A stretch of 16,347 nt of DNA, taken from the NCBI GenBank assembly GCA_047614125.1, contig JBLHHI010000073.1, positions 1 to 16,347 on the forward strand. Reading direction: 5' to 3'. This DNA comes from JBLHHI01 sp047614125 (lineage in GTDB: Bacteria > Bacteroidota > Bacteroidia > NS11-12g > UBA9320). A model generated the notes under the pieces. It saw nothing but the letters and a program-made list of their open reading frames with translations. It was not told where the DNA came from and searched no databases. The position numbers and the translations under genes were made by a program. This document shows, piece by piece, positions 5,983 to 13,354 of this stretch; within the stretch, counting starts at the first letter, position 1, and every line of letters begins with the position of its first letter.

Positions 5983-8073
5983 ATGATTCAATTTAAAACA
6001 GTTTATCGGCTACTCTGCATTGGGCTAATAATGGTACTAACCACTTCGGTTTTTGCTCAAAGCCTGAAACAATATATCCCAGAAAAAAGCTATTACGTAA
6101 TGGGAGTTAATTGGGCTACCTTAAATCAAAAGATTTCGTTTGATGCGCTTAATAAGGAGCTGGATTCTATTAAAGGAGAAAACGTGACCATGGAAATCTT
6201 TGCCAACGTGCTGAGCAATCCGAACGTTTATGGCATAGACATTAAAGAGCAAACGTATTTGTTTTACGATGCAAGCGACACCTTTAATAATTATGTTTTG
6301 GTGATGGGCTTATCGGATAAAAACAAGTTTGAAAGCCACTGCACGGAAATGTTAAATACGCGTTATGATAACGTAGCTTTCAAAAAAGACGGACAAATAC
6401 GAAGCTTTACCGATGGCAAGTTTTCGGTTGGATTTACCAACGACATCGCCATTTTTCTGTTTGATGAAAGCTATCGATACTCGTATAATTACGACGATGC
6501 AGTAGAACCGGAAGATGAATCCTTTGACTATTGGACGGAAAGACGTGCTGTGCGAAAACAGATTGATAGCCTTCGCTTTTCGGGCGATGATCCGTATGTT
6601 GATGAATTGAACATGGAAGAACCCATTGATGAGGAAGTTGAAGAAACCGATTACGATGATGCGTATGATGATTACGATGAGTACGTTGAAGAGACCGTTG
6701 AAGAGACCATTGAAGAGGCCGTTGCAGCAGCCACAGAAGAAGATTATGATTATGCAGAAGATTATTCGTACAACTACGATCGCCATCCGTTAATGCGAAA
6801 GCTGGAAGCTAAACGAGATAGCATTAATGCTGAAAAGCAACGAATTCGAAATATTAAAATAGCGGATCAAACGCGGCGTAGTTTAGGGCGGTATTTCAAA
6901 CTCGACCCTAAGCTAACAACCGCTAAAAATGCAAAGTTCAATTCAATTATTAACAAAGAACACGACTTGGTATTTTGGCTCAATCCAAATCTAATTAATG
7001 CAGTATTTGCTAAGGATATTAAGCGCTCACTTAACCGTCGACGACATTATGATGATGATGAGCTTGAAGAAGAAGAAGAGGCTATACCGGGAGTGAGCAA
7101 GTTTGAAAAACTCGTAAGCGGAAACTACAGCTATGCCTACGGAGATTTCAACCAGGGCTCGTTTAAAATGAGTTTTAAGCAAGAGAAAAACCAGGAACTT
7201 TCGGAGTTTGAATATGTTAACGTCGATAAGATTAACCCCGATATTTTGAACTACATGGGTTCGGAAACCTTTGGCTTTTGGAGCATGAACCTAAACATTG
7301 AGGCTTACTTTGAAAGTTACCGCAAGGTAATGTTTGCGCTCATTGAGTCGTATCCGATGGAAGAATATATGATTGCTCAATTTGAGTTTATGGACATTTT
7401 ATTGAATAAGGATGTTTTCTACAATTCGTTGGCAGGTGATGGAATTATTGCACTTACGGGCTTGCAGACCAAGATTGAAACCCGCGAGAAATATATATAT
7501 AACGAAGAAAGCTTTGAACAAGAATGGACCGAAGTAACCGATACGTTTTTGTTTCCAAAAATTTTGTCGGCGGCTACCATTGCAAAGAAGGAAAATGTGG
7601 ATCGAATCATTCTGGCCTTTGAGCATATGAAGCTTTTGCGAAAGGAAAAAGAAGGGGTCTACGAAATAATTGAGTACCGCGGTGAAGGCACGGGATTTTA
7701 CATTGCCATTAAAAACAACTTGTTCATCGTTAGTAACGATAAAGATTTGATTTTCAACAATATAGAGAAAGGGCTTCCAAAAAACTTAACCATGCAGGGC
7801 GAAGGCAGAGAGCTCTTAAGCAAGTATGGGAATTGCCAATATTGGAACAGCGAAAAATCGTTTGATGCCATTTTGAAAATCGGAACGGAGTTTAGACCAA
7901 AGGATAAGGGTCAGATACAAGTTTTACAAACGCATTTAGCAAATAGCAATGCTTTTATAACCAAAGATGGCAACGTGGTTTCAACGAATTTCAACTTAAA
8001 TTTTTCCGACTCAAGTGTCAATTCATTGTTGTCGTTGCTCACTTTAATGGAAGAGTTTTCCATTATTAGATAG
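5983..8073 (+). CDS. Large exported protein, DUF4836-like, with acidic insert
   Basis: A 696-residue protein with a signal peptide (MIQFKTVYRLLCIGLIMVLTTSVFAQ, cleavage near 26). The N-terminal part YIPEKSYYVMGVNWATLNQK then SNPNVYGIDIKEQTYLFYD, followed by a strand-rich region, resembles the Bacteroidota DUF4836 family of unknown function. Residues about 169-266 form a strongly acidic, tyrosine-rich low-complexity insert with runs of D, E and Y, built partly from a 12-base tandem repeat, and a second acidic run (DDDELEEEEEA) lies near 351-361. Basic stretches surround the acidic parts. Acidity could bind calcium or other cations, which is only inference. It sits 10 bases before the next gene, whose N-terminal layout is similar. 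Function is unknown. Confidence 0.75.
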   Translation: MIQFKTVYRLLCIGLIMVLTTSVFAQSLKQYIPEKSYYVMGVNWATLNQKISFDALNKELDSIKGENVTMEIFANVLSNPNVYGIDIKEQTYLFYDASDTFNNYVLVMGLSDKNKFESHCTEMLNTRYDNVAFKKDGQIRSFTDGKFSVGFTNDIAIFLFDESYRYSYNYDDAVEPEDESFDYWTERRAVRKQIDSLRFSGDDPYVDELNMEEPIDEEVEETDYDDAYDDYDEYVEETVEETIEEAVAAATEEDYDYAEDYSYNYDRHPLMRKLEAKRDSINAEKQRIRNIKIADQTRRSLGRYFKLDPKLTTAKNAKFNSIINKEHDLVFWLNPNLINAVFAKDIKRSLNRRRHYDDDELEEEEEAIPGVSKFEKLVSGNYSYAYGDFNQGSFKMSFKQEKNQELSEFEYVNVDKINPDILNYMGSETFGFWSMNLNIEAYFESYRKVMFALIESYPMEEYMIAQFEFMDILLNKDVFYNSLAGDGIIALTGLQTKIETREKYIYNEESFEQEWTEVTDTFLFPKILSAATIAKKENVDRIILAFEHMKLLRKEKEGVYEIIEYRGEGTGFYIAIKNNLFIVSNDKDLIFNNIEKGLPKNLTMQGEGRELLSKYGNCQYWNSEKSFDAILKIGTEFRPKDKGQIQVLQTHLANSNAFITKDGNVVSTNFNLNFSDSSVNSLLSLLTLMEEFSIIR
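6685..6732 (+). repeat. 12-base tandem repeat encoding a V/I-E-E-T/A acidic tract
   Basis: GTTGAAGAGACC occurs twice in tandem (6685-6708), followed by ATTGAAGAGGCC and a more diverged GTTGCAGCAGCC. The repeat is in frame and encodes VEET-VEET-IEEA-VAAA. The two perfect units suggest recent slippage or duplication, so the copy number may vary between strains without breaking the frame. Confidence 0.8.
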
Positions 8074-8083
8074 TGATAACAAT

Positions 8084-9469
8084 ATGAGTAAAACGCTTAA
8101 GCGAATCATTCTAGTTGCCCTTGTATTAGCAATTGGCGGAGGACTTTGGTATTACAAGCTTACGAAAAGTGCCCGGAAAGTAGAACAGTCCATTTTAGAC
8201 CGATGTCCAACGGATTCATCGTATACAATTGCACAAATCCATATAAAAGAAGTGGTCAAGCTATTTGCGGGTTCAAATCCACCGTTATTAAGCGTAAATA
8301 AAGATTCAACCCTATGGTCTTTGGTTAAAAACCCTTTGGCAACGGGTATTAATATTTTGGTGGATCCAGTATATTTTTCGAATGAAAAGGATCAATTTTA
8401 TCTGGCCTTTTCCATTTCCGACACCTCATCATTTAAGGCCTACGTTCAGCGGGAATTTTCCAAGCTTTATATCTTAAAATCGTTGAAAACCAATGAGTTG
8501 AACGGTTGGAGGATGGAACGTGACTCACAATCCATGTCATTTTACTTCGATCAATCGGGTCTTGGGCTTTTTACTTCGAAGGCCACATTATCCGATTCGA
8601 TAGTTACAAGCTTCTTCAAAAGAAACGAAACGATCGCATTTAAATCCAATTTCAAAGCCAACACAAATGCGTTGGTGAGCATCTTACCGGGGTCGAATGT
8701 TTTAAGCTCAATTTCTAGGCAGTTTTGGCCAAACTGCAATCAAATGTTGTACCTATTCGCAACAGAAAGCACCCTAGAACTTACATCAAACGCAATGGCG
8801 AAGTCAACCTTGGGGTATCAGCAAGATTCCACCATCCATGCTCTTCTTCATATAAAAGTAGATGGCAATGGAAAATGGAAGGGCAGCAGGTTAAATGAGT
8901 TTAACGCCTTGTTTTTTCGTGTACCACCCGTAAACATGGAAGCCATGTATGGTGTATATACGTTGGTGAATCAAGGAGTAACAAAACAATCTAAGGTGTT
9001 TATTTCCTACGATTACAACGATGATTTTGAAAAGGTAGAGCGACGCAAAACGACGTACTTCTTTCAACCAATGTTGTCGTTGTGTTTTGATCCTAAAAAA
9101 AATACGTATTCAGAAATGCTGGACAGCTGTTGGAAGAAGAATTTGTTCACAAAGGATGATTTTTATCATTTTGGAGACTTTTTCTTCCCTTTTTTTAAAG
9201 CTGATAAAAAATATTTTTTGGGCACCTTGCCCGCAAACTCTGTAAAATTTGAAAAAAATCAGGTGTTGCTCTTTGTTCGACCAAGGCCTTGTTTTCGTGA
9301 TTTATCTTTAATGAATATTGATCTGCCGGAAGCCCGCCTAGTCGTATTCAAGAAGCTGAATATCATGTCATTAGCGAAATCTTCGAAGGGATACAATCTA
9401 ATGATCGAAAAAGCCGATGATGAGCAAGCGCATGTATTGGGCATTTTGGCATCCTTTTTGATTGCTTGA
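8084..9469 (+). CDS. Membrane-anchored uncharacterised protein, possible divergent paralog of preceding gene
   Basis: A 461-residue protein with a single N-terminal membrane anchor (about 7-26, RIILVALVLAIGGGLWYYKL) and no lipobox or obvious cleavage site, so most of it should face the periplasm. The order of elements mirrors the preceding gene: a beta strand near IAQIHIKEVVKLF, then SLVKNPLATGINILVDPVYF, then FYLAFSISDTSSFKAYVQREF. The neighbour has SNPNVYGIDIKEQTYLFYD and YVLVMGLSDKNKFESHCTEML in the same positions. I infer distant paralogy, though identity is low. It lacks the acidic insert. The start ATG is 10 bases after the previous stop, so the two are co-transcribed. It ends the envelope operon. 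Function is unknown. Confidence 0.7.
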   Translation: MSKTLKRIILVALVLAIGGGLWYYKLTKSARKVEQSILDRCPTDSSYTIAQIHIKEVVKLFAGSNPPLLSVNKDSTLWSLVKNPLATGINILVDPVYFSNEKDQFYLAFSISDTSSFKAYVQREFSKLYILKSLKTNELNGWRMERDSQSMSFYFDQSGLGLFTSKATLSDSIVTSFFKRNETIAFKSNFKANTNALVSILPGSNVLSSISRQFWPNCNQMLYLFATESTLELTSNAMAKSTLGYQQDSTIHALLHIKVDGNGKWKGSRLNEFNALFFRVPPVNMEAMYGVYTLVNQGVTKQSKVFISYDYNDDFEKVERRKTTYFFQPMLSLCFDPKKNTYSEMLDSCWKKNLFTKDDFYHFGDFFFPFFKADKKYFLGTLPANSVKFEKNQVLLFVRPRPCFRDLSLMNIDLPEARLVVFKKLNIMSLAKSSKGYNLMIEKADDEQAHVLGILASFLIA

Positions 9470-9513
9470 TTTTCGATCTCAAAATCTTCGCTAACGCATT
9501 CGTAGCAACGGTT

Positions 9514-9530
9514 TGGCAAGATTATTGCCA
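9514..9530 (+). terminator. Weak hairpin after the envelope operon
   Basis: TGGCAA (9514-9519) pairs with TTGCCA (9525-9530) around GATTA, 45 bases past the stop of the preceding gene. No T run follows, so it is not a proper intrinsic terminator. It may protect the 3' end of the message, or mean nothing. Confidence 0.2.
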
Positions 9531-9575
9531 TAGTACCTGTGCGACAATATATTTATTTTTTATCAAAACAAAATC

Positions 9576-9583
9576 TACTTTTG
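9576..9583 (+). promoter_or_regulatory. -7 promoter box (TACTTTTG) of the sigma factor gene
   Basis: TACTTTTG matches TAnnTTTG exactly and lies 45 bases before the sigma factor ATG, predicting a leader of about 40 bases. The upstream region is very AT-rich but lacks a clean TTG at the -33 distance. In contrast to other genes here this message would have an ordinary leader. Confidence 0.5.
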
Positions 9584-9628
9584 CAAGTTCTTAAAAAAGA
9601 GCAGGTAGTAGTAATCGCGTAAAGTTCT

Positions 9629-10492
9629 ATGAGACAACTTAAAATAAGCAAACAATTTACCAACCGTGAAAACAAATCACTCGACAAGTATCTAAACGAG
9701 ATTTCGAAAGTATCGATGATTGATGCTCAAGAAGAGGTTGTATTAGCACAAAGAATTCGAGAAGGAGATCAGGCCGCATTAGAAAAGCTGGTGAATGCCA
9801 ATCTTCGTTTTGTGGTTTCAGTATCCAAGCAATATCAGAACCAAGGTTTAACGCTGGGTGATTTAATTAATGAAGGGAATTTAGGTTTGATAAAAGCGGC
9901 TAAACGCTTTGATGAAACTCGTGGTTTCAAGTTCATTTCGTATGCAGTCTGGTGGATTCGCCAAAGCATATTGCAAGCACTGGCAGATCAATCAAGAATT
10001 GTTAGACTTCCTTTAAACAAGGTTGGCTCAATTGGAAGAATTTCTGCAACCGCTGCTAAGCTTGAGCAAAAGCATGAGCGCGAACCAACTGCCGAGGAAA
10101 TTGCCAATGCCTTGGACATTCCAGTAACTGAAGTTGAAAATGCCTTTAAAACTTCGGGTCGTCACCTTTCCATCGACGCTCCATTAACAGAAGGGGAAGA
10201 CAACACCTTATTGGGTGTGCTCGACAACAACGACGAGCCCGATCCAGACAATCCGTTGATCAATGAATCTTTGCAAAAAGAAATTAATCGTGTAATCTCT
10301 ACCTTGTCGGAAAAGGAACGCGATGTTTTAAAATATTATTACGGCCTAGATGGTGGCCCAGCGCATACCTTAGAAGACATTTCTGAGAAGGTTGGACTTA
10401 CTAGAGAGCGCGTACGTCAAATAAAGGAAAAGGCTTTGAGAAGACTTCGTAAGTCGTCGAAAAGCAAAATTTTAAAATCATATTTGGGGTAA
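9629..10492 (+). CDS. rpoD: Primary sigma-70 factor, short Bacteroidota form
   Basis: A 287-residue housekeeping sigma factor that directs RNA polymerase to promoters. Region 1.2 is seen around SLDKYLNEISKVSMIDAQEE (17-36). Region 2 spans about 49-119, with NLRFVVSVSKQYQ at 58-70, DLINEGNLGLIKAAKRFD at 78-95 and the -10-recognition helix AVWWIRQSI at 106-114. Region 3 follows, with RLPLNKVG at 126-133. Region 4 has LSEKERDVLKYYYGLDG at 226-242 and the recognition helix-turn-helix HTLEDISEKVGLTRERVRQIKEKALRRLR at about 246-274. Region 1.1 is absent, as in other Bacteroidota primary sigma factors, and the length is normal for that phylum. It is transcribed alone, with its own promoter box and a strong terminator. 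Confidence 0.95.
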   Translation: MRQLKISKQFTNRENKSLDKYLNEISKVSMIDAQEEVVLAQRIREGDQAALEKLVNANLRFVVSVSKQYQNQGLTLGDLINEGNLGLIKAAKRFDETRGFKFISYAVWWIRQSILQALADQSRIVRLPLNKVGSIGRISATAAKLEQKHEREPTAEEIANALDIPVTEVENAFKTSGRHLSIDAPLTEGEDNTLLGVLDNNDEPDPDNPLINESLQKEINRVISTLSEKERDVLKYYYGLDGGPAHTLEDISEKVGLTRERVRQIKEKALRRLRKSSKSKILKSYLG

Positions 10493-10550
10493 CCTTAAAC
10501 GTACCCAAAAATCAATTTTATCTGGTTTTACATAGGTCGTTATGACCCAG

Positions 10551-10578
10551 AAAGTCCGCTCACAAGGCGGACTTTTTT
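10551..10578 (+). terminator. Strong intrinsic terminator after the sigma factor gene
   Basis: AAAGTCCGC (10551-10559) pairs perfectly with GCGGACTTT (10567-10575) around a 7-base loop, and the T run continues to 10578, giving six T in a row with the stem. It lies 59 bases past the stop codon. Just upstream GGTC (10535-10538) and GACC (10544-10547) form a small hairpin within outer arms CTGG (10522-10525) and CCAG (10547-10550) that share one base with it, so alternative folds may exist. Confidence 0.85.
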
Positions 10579-10644
10579 GTTCTTCAAAATTTCCGATTGG
10601 AATAAGCCAGCGATTAGATTGAATAAAAAAACCACGGATAATAC

Positions 10645-10652
10645 CATCTTTG
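10645..10652 (+). promoter_or_regulatory. Probable -7 box (CATCTTTG) of tsaB, four bases before ATG
   Basis: CATCTTTG differs from TAnnTTTG only in the first base and is followed by CACC and the tsaB ATG. A TTG at 10619-10621, 23 bases upstream, fits the -33 element at the wide end of normal spacing. The position between the rpoD terminator and tsaB supports use. It predicts a leaderless or nearly leaderless mRNA. Confidence 0.5.
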
Positions 10653-10656
10653 CACC

Positions 10657-11358
10657 ATGGCCTACATTCTATGCATCGAATCTTCTTCATTGTGGTGTTC
10701 CGTAGCCGTTTTTGAAGACAAATTGTGCTTGATTAAAAAGGAAACGAATGAGGAGCACCAGCATGCCTCCTTGCTTACGGTATATATTCAAGAGTGTTTA
10801 TCTGCCATTAATTTGCGGTTCGATCAATTGAGTGCAATTGCGATTAGTGCCGGCCCGGGTTCGTACACCGGATTGCGCATTGGCACTTCAGTAGCAAAGG
10901 GCTTGTGCTACAGCCTCAATCTTCCGCTCATTGCCGTAAACACTTTAAAATCAATGGCCAATGGCTTTGTTCGAAGTAAACACTTTGCGTCTTTTGAACT
11001 CATTTTTTCGTTGATTGACGCTCGTAGAAATGAGGTGTATTATCAAGGTTTTCATTCCAATCTTACCGAAGTTACGGATGCCCTGCCACACATACTTACG
11101 ATTGAAAGTTTTGCGAAACATCTTCACCGGGGTAAATGCGTGTTTATTGGAAATGGTGCGCTTAAGACATCAGAGACAATTACCCATCCAAATGCGCGTT
11201 TTATCGATGACGCATCATTTTATACCTCCGAAAATCTTGGAATTCTGGCCTATGAAAAATTCATGCTTGGTCAGTTTGAAGACTCGGCCTACTTCGAGCC
11301 AAATTATTTAAAACCCTTTTTTACCACGGCAAAAAAAGTTCAAAACAGAATCATTTAA
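10657..11358 (+). CDS. tsaB: TsaB, tRNA t6A synthesis complex subunit
   Basis: A 233-residue ASKHA-fold protein. Bacterial TsaB is the scaffold subunit that works with TsaD and TsaE to add the threonylcarbamoyl group to A37 of tRNAs that read ANN codons. Evidence is the start YILCIESSSLWCSVAVFED, matching the first ASKHA strand pair, and the diagnostic ISAGPGSYTGLRIG at 63-76, followed by KGLCYSLNLPLIAVNTLKSMA. The segment LIDARRNEVYYQGF is also typical. TsaB lacks the metal-binding histidines of TsaD, and none is seen in the TsaD pattern here. Length is normal. The next gene starts at the base after the TAA stop, so the two may be co-translated although their functions differ. Confidence 0.93.
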   Translation: MAYILCIESSSLWCSVAVFEDKLCLIKKETNEEHQHASLLTVYIQECLSAINLRFDQLSAIAISAGPGSYTGLRIGTSVAKGLCYSLNLPLIAVNTLKSMANGFVRSKHFASFELIFSLIDARRNEVYYQGFHSNLTEVTDALPHILTIESFAKHLHRGKCVFIGNGALKTSETITHPNARFIDDASFYTSENLGILAYEKFMLGQFEDSAYFEPNYLKPFFTTAKKVQNRII

Positions 11359-13221
11359 ATGATAAAACGTGGTAATCATCTGCATGAAAGCCCACCTAGG
11401 CATCCCAAAATAAAAGGAAGCTATAGGCACGGGAACATGTCTTGCGTTACCCTGTTTTTTCTGCTTCTTTTTATTGGATCGGTACAAGCTCAAAATGTTG
11501 AATTGCAATGGATTGGACAAGATGAGAGTGCCAAAAGTCTGCTTACTTCTTACGCGGGCATCAAAAAATTTAATACTCAAACCGAATGCCTCGACTATGT
11601 TCGAAAAGTTCATAATACCATTTTAGACCAGGGCTATGTTAGCAGCTCAATTGATTCGATTTGGCTCGATTCGACTTCTGTAAAGATTGCGCTGTACGGA
11701 GGCGTTCAATTCAAGTGGATTAAGCTCGGCTTTGGCAATGTTCCTCAATCGTGGCAAGACGAACTGCAGCTAAAGCAAATGGCTTATCAAGATAAAGAAC
11801 TTCAACCAAAAACTTTTACATCTCTGATAAATAAGCTTTTACGATTTGGCGAAAATCATGGATACCCGTTTGTGCAGGTAAAGTTGGATCAGCTTGTTGT
11901 TCAAGAAAATGGCGGAGTAACGGCTGAATTAAACCTTGAAATGGGTCGACTTTTTAGATTTGATTCCCTTTCGGTACAGGGGGATGCCCGAGTATCCAAG
12001 ACGTTTTTATACAGCTACCTCGGTTTTAAACAAGGCGATATATACAATGAGTCTCTCGTGCGTAAGTTGGATCAAAAATTAGGCAAGTTGGCATATTTGC
12101 GGGTTCGATCCGTTTCAAGAATCAACTTTGTTTTTGATCGAGCTAAAATTTATTTAGACTTAAGCCATCGTAAAACAGACCGATTCGACGGAATTATCGG
12201 ATTTGCTCCAAACACCATTGATGCAAGTCAGGGACTGTTAATAACCGGAGAAGTAAACATTGAGTTGAACAACATGTTCCGACGTGGCGTGGCCTTCAGT
12301 ACGCACTGGAAGAACTTTCAAGCGCGCTCGCAGCACTTAGAAATGCAAACGATGTATCCATATCTTGCCGGCAGCTCCGTTGGTGTAGATGGTGAGTTTT
12401 CATATCTAAAATTCGACACGCTTTATTTTACGTTAAAATCTCAGTTGGGACTTCGTTATCTTTTTGAGGGAACCGATTTTTTGAGATTTTATTATCAAAA
12501 TAATTCAACCAACTTATTGTATGTTGATACGGTAAGTGTCCGGAATTCAAAGAAACTGCCTTCGTCAAACCCAGTTACCATTCGCAGTTATGGAGTTGAG
12601 CTTTCCAGGCAAAAGCTGGATTATCCATTTAATCCTAGGAGCGGCTATCGAATCCGTATAAACGGCAATATAGGAACCAGGAATTTGCTTCGAGACCTTC
12701 GAATAGAGCAAGTTGTGTTTAAAAATGCGTTCAATCAAGACTATACAGTCTATGATTCGGCTCGGTTAAAATCTACACAAGTAGAATTGAATTACAAGGT
12801 TGGTTATTTTATGCCATTGGGTAAGAAGAGTACCGTGCTGGCAGAGTTTTCGGGCTATTTACTCCAGGCCAATCAAATCTTTTTCAACGACTTACATCGG
12901 TTAGGAGGAACTAGAACTCTGCGTGGGTTTAATGAAGAGTCTTTGTTGGTTTCGTCGTTTCACATGGCAACCTTCGAATATCGATACCTCTTTTCTGAAA
13001 ATGCATTTTTTCAGGTGTTCTTTAACGGTGCGCTCACCGAAAACAGAAGTGTTGAGCTCAACGAAATAAGAAGAGATAAGCCGATTGGTTTTGGTTTGGG
13101 AATTAACTTAGAAGTGAATGGTGGAATATTGTCGTTGGCCTATGCATTGGGCCGTGAACAAGGGAATCCCATTCAATTGAGCCAAGCTAAAATTCACTTT
13201 GGGATTGTAAACTATTTGTAA
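11359..13221 (+). CDS. Omp85-family outer membrane protein (BamA/TamA-like)
   Basis: A protein of up to 620 residues that should sit in the outer membrane and help insert or move other proteins. A POTRA domain is clear at about 198-273 (FDSLSVQGDARVSKTFLYSYLGFKQGD, then LAYLRVRSVSRINF). A second, more diverged one probably lies before it. A barrel domain starts at about 275 with RFDGIIGFAPN. The barrel carries LGGTRTLRGF at 515-524, the hallmark (L/V)RGF motif that locks the barrel lumen in Omp85 proteins. It is shorter than true BamA, with far fewer than five POTRA domains, and looks closer to TamA. The ATG follows the tsaB stop directly. A second ATG at 11437 (residue 27) starts the hydrophobic core MSCVTLFFLLLFIGSVQA-Q and could be the real start. 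Confidence 0.82.
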   Translation: MIKRGNHLHESPPRHPKIKGSYRHGNMSCVTLFFLLLFIGSVQAQNVELQWIGQDESAKSLLTSYAGIKKFNTQTECLDYVRKVHNTILDQGYVSSSIDSIWLDSTSVKIALYGGVQFKWIKLGFGNVPQSWQDELQLKQMAYQDKELQPKTFTSLINKLLRFGENHGYPFVQVKLDQLVVQENGGVTAELNLEMGRLFRFDSLSVQGDARVSKTFLYSYLGFKQGDIYNESLVRKLDQKLGKLAYLRVRSVSRINFVFDRAKIYLDLSHRKTDRFDGIIGFAPNTIDASQGLLITGEVNIELNNMFRRGVAFSTHWKNFQARSQHLEMQTMYPYLAGSSVGVDGEFSYLKFDTLYFTLKSQLGLRYLFEGTDFLRFYYQNNSTNLLYVDTVSVRNSKKLPSSNPVTIRSYGVELSRQKLDYPFNPRSGYRIRINGNIGTRNLLRDLRIEQVVFKNAFNQDYTVYDSARLKSTQVELNYKVGYFMPLGKKSTVLAEFSGYLLQANQIFFNDLHRLGGTRTLRGFNEESLLVSSFHMATFEYRYLFSENAFFQVFFNGALTENRSVELNEIRRDKPIGFGLGINLEVNGGILSLAYALGREQGNPIQLSQAKIHFGIVNYL

Positions 13222-13340
13222 TCAACACGTTGTGTTTTAACTTTTGCTCAGGATTCGTGAGGTTTTACCCGTGCTTAATAATTCAATGCATTGCAGCCTT
13301 CTTTCTTTAAATCGTTATTTCATTCCAACGCAAAGTCTTG

Positions 13341-13348
13341 TAATTTTG
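13341..13348 (+). promoter_or_regulatory. -7 promoter box (TAATTTTG) abutting the ligA start
   Basis: TAATTTTG matches TAnnTTTG exactly and ends six bases before the ligA ATG at 13355. No TTG is visible at the -33 distance. It supports 13355 rather than the TTG codon at 13244 as the start, and predicts a very short or absent 5' leader. A tiny AACAC/GTGTT hairpin just past the preceding gene could separate the two units. Confidence 0.5.
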
Positions 13349-13354
13349 AACCTC

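Noticed and set aside
6352..6786. A 144-codon open frame on the minus strand, rich in Ile, Val and Phe
   Set aside because: It is antisense to the acidic D/E/Y-rich tract; GAT/GAA codons read backwards give Ile/Phe codons. No start signal and no family resemblance.
13224..13240. AACAC-GTT-GTGTT hairpin followed by T-rich sequence after the Omp85-like gene
   Set aside because: Stem of only five pairs with a three-base loop and an interrupted T run; too weak to call a terminator.
13244..13354. N-terminal extension of LigA by 37 residues
   Set aside because: It would start at TTG, the added residues do not fit the family, and a promoter box lies just before the ATG at 13355.
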